Source: JADHUC01 sp964617665 (GTDB taxonomy: Bacteria; Planctomycetota; Planctomycetia; Pirellulales; Pirellulaceae). Taken from it: a DNA stretch of 64,000 nt. A model generated the notes under the pieces. That model was given only the letters and a program-made list of their open reading frames with translations. It was not told the DNA's origin and made no database searches. A program made the position numbers and the translations under genes. Each line of letters opens with the position of its first letter. Within the stretch, counting starts at the first letter, position 1. The stretch is from NCBI GenBank assembly GCA_964617665.1, contig CAZUAH010000006.1, positions 12,109-76,108 on the forward strand, given 5' to 3'. Positions 26,122-34,288 of this stretch are shown piece by piece.

Positions 26122-27567
26122 ATGGCGAGGTTATCCACGAGTGCGTTGAGTTGTCTTATCCTGTCTCTGTGCGTGGTCTTGCAGGCCGCCGGTTCTGACG
26201 ACGTTGTCGATATTGGCAATCGGCTTGAGCCGTTTGTCGACGGACGCCTGATCGACCAACTCACAGACGCCCGCTTGACACCCCATGCACCACAACCGCG
26301 CGAGGTCGTGCTGAAGTTCGATCAACCTTGGGAGGGCCTCTACAGCGGATACACCACCGTATTGAAAGCCGGGAAAATGTTTCGGCTATACTACCGCGGC
26401 ATGCCGGCCGCACGGCACGCGCTGGACACGGAAGTCGCCTGTGTTGCTGAAAGCGAGGACGGGATTCACTGGACGAAGCCGAAGTTGGGGCTGTTCGAAG
26501 TCCAGGGCACAAAGGATAACAACGTGGTCCTCGCTCGACATCGGGCCTGCCACAACTTCGCGCCGTTTCTTGACACGAATCCCGATGCTCCGGCCGATCA
26601 GCGTTATAAAGCGTTGGGTGGAACGGGCGCCCCCGGATTGATCGCCTTCGTCTCGCCGGATGGAATCCGCTGGACGGAACTGCAGAAGGAACCGGTCATC
26701 ACGAAAGGGGCGTTCGACTCGCAGAACAATGCATTTTGGTCAGAGAGCGAGCAACAGTACGTCTGCTACTTCCGCGTCTTTCGTGACGGCAAACGTTGGA
26801 TCGCCCGCACGACGTCCGAGGACTTGATCCACTGGGCGGAGCCGGTTGACCTGGAACTGGACGGCAAACCGCGTCAGCATCTCTACACAAACCAGATACA
26901 CCCATACGTCCGCGCCCCACACATCTATATCGGATTGCCCACGCGGTTCTTTCCGGGACGACGTGTGGTGACGGAGGAAGAAGCCAAAGCGATTGGAACG
27001 CCAACGGAGCGGAACTATGCGAACGACTGCACCGACATTCTGCTCTGTTCGGCACGCGGCGGAACGGAATTGAAGCGCATGTTCCTCGAAGCGTTCATCC
27101 GACCGGGAGTGGATCTTCGCAACTGGACATCGCGCGCGAACTACGCTGCTCGCGGCATTGTCGAAACCGGCCCTGGTGAACTGTCGATCTACGTCAAGCA
27201 CAACTCCGGTTACCCGGCCGTCCACATGCGGCGCTACACACTGCGCCTCGATGGCTTTGTTTCGGTTCGAGCGCCGTACGCGGGCGGTGAGATGATCACG
27301 AAGCCAATCACCTACACCGGAAACCGGCTGACCATCAACTATGCAACTTCGGCAGCCGGTGGCCTGAAAGTCGAAATCCAAACTCCCGACGGCAAACCGA
27401 TCGAAGGCTTCGCCCTTGGAGACTGTCCGGAGATCATCGGCGACCGAATCGAGGACACTGTGCGTTGGAAGGACGGCGAAGACGTCAGCCAGTTGGCGGG
27501 CAAGCCCGTTCGGCTTCGTTTCGTGATGAACGACGCAGACCTGTATTCAATTCGGTTTGTAGAGTAA
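26122..27567 (+). CDS. Secreted GH32/GH43-like beta-propeller protein
   Basis: 481 residues; the signal peptide covers about 1-24 and AAGGGA precedes the ATG. The body has the repeated pattern of a five-bladed glycosidase propeller: RLYYRGM, VACVAESEDGIHWTKPKLG, IAFVSPDGIRWTELQKEP, WIARTTSEDLIHWAEP. The C-terminal region (about 360-481) is a beta-sandwich-like module (LKVEIQTPDGKPIEGF). Proteins of this type are frequent beside sulfatases in planctomycetes and are likely to act on, or bind, glycans; the catalytic acids cannot be assigned by eye. Co-transcription with the sulfatase upstream supports a joint role. Confidence 0.7.
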   Translation: MARLSTSALSCLILSLCVVLQAAGSDDVVDIGNRLEPFVDGRLIDQLTDARLTPHAPQPREVVLKFDQPWEGLYSGYTTVLKAGKMFRLYYRGMPAARHALDTEVACVAESEDGIHWTKPKLGLFEVQGTKDNNVVLARHRACHNFAPFLDTNPDAPADQRYKALGGTGAPGLIAFVSPDGIRWTELQKEPVITKGAFDSQNNAFWSESEQQYVCYFRVFRDGKRWIARTTSEDLIHWAEPVDLELDGKPRQHLYTNQIHPYVRAPHIYIGLPTRFFPGRRVVTEEEAKAIGTPTERNYANDCTDILLCSARGGTELKRMFLEAFIRPGVDLRNWTSRANYAARGIVETGPGELSIYVKHNSGYPAVHMRRYTLRLDGFVSVRAPYAGGEMITKPITYTGNRLTINYATSAAGGLKVEIQTPDGKPIEGFALGDCPEIIGDRIEDTVRWKDGEDVSQLAGKPVRLRFVMNDADLYSIRFVE

Positions 27568-27602
27568 TCGATATTGGACGAGGCGGCGGCGGAGTCCGGT
27601 CC

Positions 27603-29996
27603 TTACGGTTGACCGCCGCTGGACTCGTAATGCCGCTGGCCGTTGGCGATGGCTTGCCGCATGGCCGCTTCCAGTTGCAGACGAGCCTGGTACTTGGCTT
27701 CCTGCTCGATCTCGATTTCATCGACCAGTTCGAAGCCCGGCATGTCCGCTCTGGGACGCTGATCCAGTATGCTCTTGCCGGCCCGGACTAGCGCTAACGC
27801 CTCTTTGTATCCAGGATCGTTCTTGTCTTTGAACTTGGCCAAAGCCGGGCTGACCTCCGGCCGAGTGAAGCTGATGGCCGTCGAACGACCGTCGGTCCTA
27901 GCGCCGGTCAACTCAGCCAAACGCTTCAGTTGGCCGCTATTCAATGGCGACCGCCCGTACGGATTGTTGCGGTACGCACTGGCGTACGAGGGATAGTAGG
28001 GCGCGTTGAGATCGATCCAAGTGACGATCCGATCGAAGCTCTCGAGGTCCAGCTTCACTTGCCGGTCGATCTCCTCGTCGCCGTGTCCTTCCAGCAGCAC
28101 TTCAGCGAATCGGCTGGCGTGCGAGCCCCAACTCTTAGGCATCAACGTCTTGAACGGCCCGGCGCCGGGTACGTTGATCCAACCTTTGCCGCGTAACTCG
28201 GCGTATGACGTGCAGAAGACCGTCCCTCGATCGCCGGCCAGGTTGATCTTCTCGCCGGCCTTCTCGCCAAAGTCGTGACAAGAGACACAGTGCTTGTCAA
28301 ACGCCGGTTGTACCTCGGCTGTGTAACTGAACAGCCGCGACGGTCCGTACCACGGTCTCAGCTTGTCGGGCGTACGCTTCATCGCCGTTGTTTCGTAGAC
28401 AGCCTTGACCGACCCGCGGCGGTACTCGTGGCAGCCCACGCATCCCGCAGTCTCGCCGGGCCGAACGATCGTGCCGCTGCGCATCGACTGGACCATCATT
28501 CCCCGCTCGTCCAGCAACTGGAAGTAGACGAACGTATCGGCCGGCACCGAGAAGAACGCACTCCCGTCTTCCTCAACCGGCGCTGTGCCGATGATGCGTT
28601 TGTTATTGAAATCGTTCCACGCCATCCCCGGCGCTTGTTGTCCCGTGCCACCGTCCCAGGCAGGCGAGGTCCAGAATCGTTTCTCGGGCGATTCCACGAC
28701 GCGAATCGACTTGACCGTGCCGCGTTCGATCTTGTCCATGCCCGTACCAACGTACACGTCGGCCACGTAGAAGTTGCCTTCTTGCTTTCGCAGGTCGATT
28801 CGCGACGGAATAACCGGCGGCCGTGGCCGGGATGCCAACGGCATCGGGTCGTAGCAGCCTTGTTGTTCGGAATACAGCAGCGTTTCGTTGCCCTCCAAAT
28901 CTAGCAAATAGATGCCTGTGCGTTCGCCCTCGCCGGTCATGCGCGAGCACAGGAAGTACTGTTCCGAAAGCGGATACGGGTCTTCATACTTCGGATTCAC
29001 CCTCTTGAACGTGTCATAGTTGCCTTTGCCGACCAGGTCGATTGCGCTCTCCGGCCACGTGCGGACCACCGGCTCAAGCCCGTCGACGCCCAAACGCCGG
29101 TCGACGATGGCTATCGCACCCCATGGTCGGTCGTGACAAGACGAAAACGTGCAGATCATCAACTCCGTATTGGGAATGATGCGCGCGTCGAGTACGGCGC
29201 CCGGCGAGTTCGTGTTGTTGCCCCAATAGACGGCATGATTCGTGCCGTCAGGGTTGACGGTCCACGTGCCCTGAGCATCGCCGAAGTTGCGATCCACGTA
29301 CTCCCACCGGTCGTACAGGATTCGCCCGTCCGGCATGACCGCCGCGTGTCCTTCGTGCAGCGTGCTGTGCCCGATCTGTTGGATATTGGCACCGTCTGCA
29401 TCCATCGTGAACAAGTTGGCCATGATGTGCCGGTTGCACATGCAGTATTTAGGCTCGCGAGTGGAGCTGAACATGATTCGCCCGTCGGGCAGGTAGATTG
29501 GGTCGATGTCGGAAATGCCCGAGCCGAAAGTCAGTTGCACAAGATCGGTGCCATCGGCGTTCATCTCAAAAATGTGATAGTCGTCTTCTCGGTCCAGACG
29601 CATCGAAAACAGAATCTTCTGTCCGTCGTAGCTGACGTCGATATCCCGTACGACACCACTGGGCACCTCCAGAAGCGTCCGCAACTGGCCCCGAGCGAAG
29701 TCGATCACCTTGATCGCGCTCGGCCCATTGAACTTGTTGGTATTGATCTCGCCGGTCTGAAACATGGTGGCCGTATTATGATGGTCGCCGGGATACTGAT
29801 TCCGGACCACGAACACGATTGGCTGTGTCGTAACCAGCGGGTTCACCACCTTCGCATCAATCTCCACGGGCGCCGGCAGATCACCGCCGGTAACCACGCC
29901 GGTTCCGTCGGCAAACGATACACCGCAAATGCAGAAGGTCAAACAGCCAGTAGCAAAAAGCAGTGAACCAATAACGCTGCAGAATCTATCGAGCAT
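27603..29996 (-). CDS. Secreted beta-propeller di-haem protein (hydrazine synthase alpha-like)
   Basis: 797 residues from the ATG at 29996 (AGAGG seven bases upstream) with a signal peptide. Residues about 55-400 are PD40/TolB-type propeller blades (KILFSMRLDREDDYHIFEMN, LPDGRIMFSSTREPK, MPDGRILYDRWEYVD). Two haem c sites, CVGCH near 519 and CVSCH near 570, fall at the same places as in the paralogues at 10161 and 49657. The C-terminus ends in a conserved block with ILDQRPRADMPGFELV. The three share the propeller-then-haem order of hydrazine synthase alpha but lack the other subunits nearby. It converges with the sulfatase/propeller operon with a 35-base gap. A periplasmic redox role is likely; the reaction is unknown. 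Confidence 0.82.
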   Translation of the reverse strand: MLDRFCSVIGSLLFATGCLTFCICGVSFADGTGVVTGGDLPAPVEIDAKVVNPLVTTQPIVFVVRNQYPGDHHNTATMFQTGEINTNKFNGPSAIKVIDFARGQLRTLLEVPSGVVRDIDVSYDGQKILFSMRLDREDDYHIFEMNADGTDLVQLTFGSGISDIDPIYLPDGRIMFSSTREPKYCMCNRHIMANLFTMDADGANIQQIGHSTLHEGHAAVMPDGRILYDRWEYVDRNFGDAQGTWTVNPDGTNHAVYWGNNTNSPGAVLDARIIPNTELMICTFSSCHDRPWGAIAIVDRRLGVDGLEPVVRTWPESAIDLVGKGNYDTFKRVNPKYEDPYPLSEQYFLCSRMTGEGERTGIYLLDLEGNETLLYSEQQGCYDPMPLASRPRPPVIPSRIDLRKQEGNFYVADVYVGTGMDKIERGTVKSIRVVESPEKRFWTSPAWDGGTGQQAPGMAWNDFNNKRIIGTAPVEEDGSAFFSVPADTFVYFQLLDERGMMVQSMRSGTIVRPGETAGCVGCHEYRRGSVKAVYETTAMKRTPDKLRPWYGPSRLFSYTAEVQPAFDKHCVSCHDFGEKAGEKINLAGDRGTVFCTSYAELRGKGWINVPGAGPFKTLMPKSWGSHASRFAEVLLEGHGDEEIDRQVKLDLESFDRIVTWIDLNAPYYPSYASAYRNNPYGRSPLNSGQLKRLAELTGARTDGRSTAISFTRPEVSPALAKFKDKNDPGYKEALALVRAGKSILDQRPRADMPGFELVDEIEIEQEAKYQARLQLEAAMRQAIANGQRHYESSGGQP

Positions 29997-30234
29997 CAAC
30001 TAGCCTCTCTATGTAATGCGAGGGAAATGTCAAGGCTGTCCTAAAGCGTAATTTCAGGCGTAGAAAGTGGCCGTCGGCCACAGATTAGATGCTAACCGCT
30101 CCGGCCGTGAAGTGAAAGACGAAACACGTCAGGAAGGGGGGAGAACCATTTAGCTCCCGGGATTTGTACCAAGGGTCGTGCTACTAGTCAGCTGACGAAT
30201 TCCCGCGTTTTTCGGAAGAGATCCATTGACTTCA

Positions 30235-30268
30235 GTACAAACGTACTTCTGATTGCGTACAGATGTAC
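30235..30268. promoter_or_regulatory. Two BlaI/MecI-type operators
   Basis: Two dyads, GTACAAACGTAC (30235-30246) and GTACAGATGTAC (30257-30268), lie 22 bases apart centre to centre, about two helical turns. The second holds TACA-N2-TGTA, the BlaI/MecI recognition pattern. Both are followed by TT and lie 24-57 bases before the repressor ATG. A TTGACT (30226-30231) that may be a -35 abuts the first dyad. Autoregulation is expected. Confidence 0.75.
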
Positions 30269-30291
30269 TTAAAAGGCAAAAGGAGGAAGCG

Positions 30292-30690
30292 ATGCCACCG
30301 CGTCCGGCGTTGTCGAAAGGCGAATTGGAAGTGGCTCGAGCCGTCTGGGATTTGGGGGAGGCCACAGTGGGCGAGGTCCACCAGTGGTTTCCGAAGAATC
30401 GCGACCTGGACTACACCACCGTTCAGACCTATCTGCGGCGACTCGAAGCCAAAGGGTACGTGAAGACGCGGCGGGAAGGGAGGAACAAGGTGTATAGCCC
30501 GAAGGTACGGCCTTCGCTGGTCATTCGGGAAACGGTAGATGACCTGATGAATCGGCTATTCGACGGCGATGCCATGCCTCTGATGTTGCATCTGATCCAA
30601 GATCGAGGCATCTCTCGCGAAGAAACTCACAAGCTCCGCGACCTTTTGGACCAACTGGAGGCCGAGCAAGATGACGCTTCTCAGCAGTGA
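30292..30690 (+). CDS. BlaI/MecI/CopY-family transcriptional repressor
   Basis: 132 residues from the ATG at 30292, with AGGAGG six bases upstream. Residues about 5-80 form the winged helix typical of the family (LSKGELEVARAVWDLGEATV, then DYTTVQTYLRRLEAKGYV and a KVYSPKV wing). Residues 85-125 are the dimerisation helices. BlaI repressors are cleaved or released when a BlaR1-type membrane protease senses its signal. The matching protease gene overlaps the end of this gene by 20 bases, and two operators lie upstream, so the unit is self-contained. No beta-lactamase is next to it; what else it controls is unknown. Confidence 0.92.
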   Translation: MPPRPALSKGELEVARAVWDLGEATVGEVHQWFPKNRDLDYTTVQTYLRRLEAKGYVKTRREGRNKVYSPKVRPSLVIRETVDDLMNRLFDGDAMPLMLHLIQDRGISREETHKLRDLLDQLEAEQDDASQQ

Positions 30691-32809
30691 ATTCTTCCAG
30701 GCAGCCCTGGCACAAGTTTGTCAAATCGCTGCGTTGGTGATAGTCGTCGCCTTCATCGTGCGACGTTTCTGCCACACGCGACCCCATCTCGCCTACATGC
30801 TGTGGTTGTTGGTGATCGTCAAGTGCCTGACGCCTCCGATATGGAGCAGTCCGCTCGGCCTGTTCAGTTTGGCGCAGATTGACGTGTCGGACGACGATGC
30901 AACTGGTACACCGCTCGCCGCGTCAGCAGGGCTGTTGGGCGCGTCCGGCGATTCGCGAGCGGACCGGACGATTCTCGTCGACAACATTGCCCCAAGTGGG
31001 GCCGAAGCCGGCATGGTGGTCAGCGACAGCGAGTCGCTTAACTCCGCAACGGCGATCGTTGGCTGGGTTTGGCTCGGCGGCGCTTTCTTGATGATCGGAG
31101 TGACTATCATCGGATGGACGCGCTGTCGACGCACGATCGCCCGCTGTCCCAAGGAGCTTGATCCGGATCTGGAAAAGCGAGTTGCAGATTTGGCGCAGCG
31201 TCTTCGAATCCGCCGACCCATCGAAGTGATTCTCAGTGATGAACCTATCGGCCCCGCGGTCTTTGGGATCATCAAACCGAGACTTATTTTGCCGCGAACG
31301 CTTTTGGATAGTCGAGGTTTCGAGCGGATCGAGCCCGTCATTGCACACGAGTTGATCCACGTGCGTCGTCACGACGCCGCGATGATGGTGATGGAGTTGT
31401 TCGCCAAAATCGTTTGGTGGTTTCATCCATTGGTCTGGTGGGCGAGCCGCCACATCAGCCGTCAACGCGAACGCTGTTGCGATGCCGAAACGGTCGCCGG
31501 CCTGGCGTGTCGGCCAGCCGACTATGCTCGTTGCCTGCTTGATGTTTTGGAGCACAAACAAGAATTGAGAACGGCGTTTCTTCTCCCCGGCGTTCGTCCG
31601 GTGGAGGTAACTTCAAAAAGACTGGAGGAGATCATGAGAAGAGCAAGTACGTTTCGGAGTCGCACGCCCCGTTCCTGTTGGGCAATCGCTGTAGTGGCGG
31701 CTTTGCTGGTCCTGCCCGGCAGCCCGTTGGTGATCGAAACCGCGGCGGATCCTAATGACGAAATTACTGCGGAAGAAGTACAGAACAAACTCGGCAAGCT
31801 GGAGAGCGCCGCATGGCAGGCCGGTTTGAGTACCGAGGAGACCAAAGCCGTTCTGAAAGTGGCCGAACGGGTCAAGTGTGACAAAAAGGCCCTGATGAGC
31901 TTGAAGGCCAAAGGCAAGCTGTCGGAGGTCGAGGCGAAGGGCGTGGACAAGTTGGTTTCGCATTTCGGCAATCCTGTGGAAGACGAACTGGCCAAACTGC
32001 GCGAAGGCGCGGTGCAGGCTGGAATGACCGACGAAGAACTGAAGGCCGCCGAGAAGGTAGCCGTGCGCGAAGCGTTCGACGAGAGAGCAATTCTCGCCCT
32101 CTACGAAGCAGGCAAGTTGTCGGACGTCGAAGAGAAGGCGCTCGAGAAGATCTTCAAGCAGTTCGGCCATCCCTATGAGGACGAGTTGAAGAAGTTGGCT
32201 GAGTTGGCCAAAGAGGCGGGGCTGAGCGACGCAGAAAGCGAAACACTGAAGCACGGTTTTGTGCGGGCTGGCTGCGAAGTCGAGAAGGTCGTCGAGTTGA
32301 AGAAATCAGGGAAACTGAGCGGAAAAGAGGCGGCCGCGTTGAACAAGCTGGAAGCGCACTTCGGCAAGCTGGAGTACCACATTGATAACCCGCGCGACAA
32401 GGAAATTCCGGTACTGATGAAGCTGGCCCAGGTGACGGCGATGAACGAAGCCGAGACCGATGCCATGATTGCGATTTTCAAGCGAGTCGACGGGGACGAA
32501 CAGCAGTTGTTGCAGATGAAGAAATCCGGCAAGCTCTCCGACTCCGAAGCCGGGGCCATCACGAAACTGGAAGGCGTCTTCGGCAAGCTTGAGGATTTTT
32601 CCCGGAATTCCCGCAAGGATGAGATTGGCGAACTGCTTGAAGCATCGATCGAGGTGAATCTCTCGCTGGAGGAAACGAAGGCTGCCTTGAAACTGGCCAC
32701 GATCGTGAACTTCGAACTCGAGGTCGCCAAGCGGCTGAAGAAAGAAGGCCGGCTTACGGATGTGGAAGCCAAAGCTCTGAAGAAACTTGAGGGTCTGCTG
32801 GAACGTTAG
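30671..32809 (+). CDS. M56 (BlaR1-type) membrane metalloprotease with C-terminal five-unit helical repeat array
   Basis: 712 residues. The start overlaps the repressor gene by 20 bases, which implies coupled translation. Membrane spans lie near 12-31, 40-55, 126-149 and 336-353. The protease motif is HELIHVRRHD with His226, Glu227 and His230, followed by ERCCDAETVAG, the usual third-ligand region. BlaR1 ends in a penicillin-binding sensor; here residues 368-712 instead are five tandem units of 64-73 residues (starts near 368, 437, 503, 576 and 649), each with an E-E-L...AGLS-E-E pattern, a K-x-GKLSD-EAKAL step and KLE-FG. After the last span this array should be outside the cytoplasm. It is a candidate sensor or scaffold of a kind I do not recognise. 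Confidence 0.88.
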   Translation: MTLLSSEFFQAALAQVCQIAALVIVVAFIVRRFCHTRPHLAYMLWLLVIVKCLTPPIWSSPLGLFSLAQIDVSDDDATGTPLAASAGLLGASGDSRADRTILVDNIAPSGAEAGMVVSDSESLNSATAIVGWVWLGGAFLMIGVTIIGWTRCRRTIARCPKELDPDLEKRVADLAQRLRIRRPIEVILSDEPIGPAVFGIIKPRLILPRTLLDSRGFERIEPVIAHELIHVRRHDAAMMVMELFAKIVWWFHPLVWWASRHISRQRERCCDAETVAGLACRPADYARCLLDVLEHKQELRTAFLLPGVRPVEVTSKRLEEIMRRASTFRSRTPRSCWAIAVVAALLVLPGSPLVIETAADPNDEITAEEVQNKLGKLESAAWQAGLSTEETKAVLKVAERVKCDKKALMSLKAKGKLSEVEAKGVDKLVSHFGNPVEDELAKLREGAVQAGMTDEELKAAEKVAVREAFDERAILALYEAGKLSDVEEKALEKIFKQFGHPYEDELKKLAELAKEAGLSDAESETLKHGFVRAGCEVEKVVELKKSGKLSGKEAAALNKLEAHFGKLEYHIDNPRDKEIPVLMKLAQVTAMNEAETDAMIAIFKRVDGDEQQLLQMKKSGKLSDSEAGAITKLEGVFGKLEDFSRNSRKDEIGELLEASIEVNLSLEETKAALKLATIVNFELEVAKRLKKEGRLTDVEAKALKKLEGLLER
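31772..32806 (+). repeat. Five coding tandem repeats in the M56 protease
   Basis: Five units of about 64-73 codons encode the repeat array of the protease. The most constant block is LKKSGKLSDxEAxALxKLE, present in every unit with changes. Nucleotide identity between units is low by eye, so the array is old rather than newly expanded. Confidence 0.8.
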
Positions 32810-32847
32810 GTGTCAGCAGACAATCGTAGCGTATCTCACATACGAGA

Positions 32848-32877
32848 CCCCGGCTCATGCGAACGAGCCAGGGTTCT
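32848..32877 (+). terminator. Putative terminator of the BlaI/M56 operon
   Basis: CCCCGGCTC (32848-32856) pairs with GAGCCAGGG (32865-32873) with one mismatch around an eight-base loop and is followed by TTCTT. It lies 39 bases after the protease stop. Confidence 0.5.
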
Positions 32878-33060
32878 TCGATTGAGAGAAACGGTTCGCC
32901 GCCGCGCAAGTGAACAGGTTTGCAGAACGGCCATCGGCAGGCATAATGCCACCTGCGATTGTCGCGGCGACGGTCGCCTTGCGATCGACGTGCCCGTGTT
33001 GAATCACCACGAGACTGTTGTCTTCGAATATCAAACGACTCGCTGGAAGGGCGACTGGAA

Positions 33061-34089
33061 ATGGAATCCTGCTTTGTGAGTGCAACGCCGGGGAAATCGT
33101 TATTCATTTTGTTGCTGTTCGCAACATTGGGAGTATGCTTCGAGCCTCCCAGCGCGCCCGCGGCTGATCGGGCTAGAGTGAAAACAAGCAAATCGGAGTA
33201 CGCTGGGTACCTGTTCGTCCACATGACGAAAGAAGATTACGGAAGGCTCTATTACTCCATAAGCACGGACGGGCTCCATTGGAAACTGCTCAACGGCGGG
33301 AAACGCGTTCTCGGAGAGGAGTATCGTGGCCATCCGGACATCAGCAAGGGTCACGATGGTCGTTACTACATGCTCGGGAACTACTCGAAGAACGCCGAAA
33401 TCAGCATCTGGGTGTCGCACGACCTTGTGAAATGGACCAAGCTTCGTGACTTCTATCCCGACATCTCAAAGACGCCCAATTTCGAGCCCGCTTTGCGATA
33501 TCACGGAGCACCGAAGATCTTCTACGACGAAGCATCATCTCAGTACCTGATCACATGGCACTCGACGAACGAAGAGCCTGTGCGCGAGGAACCAGAGAAG
33601 TTCTGGTCCGGGATGCGTACACTCTATGTCACATCCAAGGACTTGGAAACACTCTCGGATCCGAAACGTTTGTTCTCGTTCGATATGGCAACGATCGACG
33701 TGATCGTGCGGCGGGTAGACGATCGGTACTACGCCATCATCAAAGACGAGTTATACCCATCCTTCGACTGGCCAACAGGCAAAACGATTCGCATCTGTTC
33801 TTCGGCCAGTCTGCTTGGTCCCTATTCCAAGCCGTCACCGCGGATCACTCCCAACTTCCGCGAAGCTCCCACGCTGATCCCGAAACCGGACGGCAGCGGA
33901 TGGTATCTCTACTACGAACAGTACCCCGGCGTGTCCTATGGCTGTTCCACGGCCCAGACGCCCGACGGTCCCTGGTACGATCTCTGCTGCAGAGACTTCG
34001 ACGTCCCCGAGAATGCTCGTCACGGCTGCATGATTCCCATCACTCGACAGCAGCACGACGCCATCGTCGCCGCATACGGGAAGCCGTAG
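33061..34089 (+). CDS. Secreted GH43-like beta-propeller protein
   Basis: 342 residues from the ATG at 33061, where a signal peptide begins (hydrophobic LFILLLFATLGVCF, cleavage near residue 35). The frame is open further upstream but without a signal. The propeller pattern is visible: RLYYSISTDGLHWKLL, DISKGHDGRYYMLGNYSKN, ISIWVSHDLVKWTKL, APKIFYDEASSQYLITWHST, and a late GPYSKPSP with APTLIPKPDGSGWYLYYEQY. These are hallmarks of GH43/GH117-type five-bladed glycosidases. The target glycan is unknown. It follows the M56 operon after a putative terminator, so it is likely transcribed separately. Confidence 0.75.
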   Translation: MESCFVSATPGKSLFILLLFATLGVCFEPPSAPAADRARVKTSKSEYAGYLFVHMTKEDYGRLYYSISTDGLHWKLLNGGKRVLGEEYRGHPDISKGHDGRYYMLGNYSKNAEISIWVSHDLVKWTKLRDFYPDISKTPNFEPALRYHGAPKIFYDEASSQYLITWHSTNEEPVREEPEKFWSGMRTLYVTSKDLETLSDPKRLFSFDMATIDVIVRRVDDRYYAIIKDELYPSFDWPTGKTIRICSSASLLGPYSKPSPRITPNFREAPTLIPKPDGSGWYLYYEQYPGVSYGCSTAQTPDGPWYDLCCRDFDVPENARHGCMIPITRQQHDAIVAAYGKP

Positions 34090-34288
34090 GAATACCTCGA
34101 CTCGGCTCCGGCTGCAGTTGGGTCGGCATTACTCGCCCCTGCGAGCGTACCTCTTTCTGGCCCACTGTTTTCCTAATCCGCAAACTCTGCGTAACCGATA
34201 CCACTTGTGTCGCTCTGCGCACGGCATGCGATAGCAGCTTGCGCTGCATGCAGTGGTAGCGGCGGATTCCTGCTTGCCAAGGAAACGA

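Noticed and set aside
32855..33085. 76-codon minus-strand frame with a folded-looking text (RLIFEDNSLVVIQHGHVDRK)
   Set aside because: TTG start, no ribosome site, overlaps the hairpin at 32848 and the start of the GH43-like gene; not enough to call a gene.
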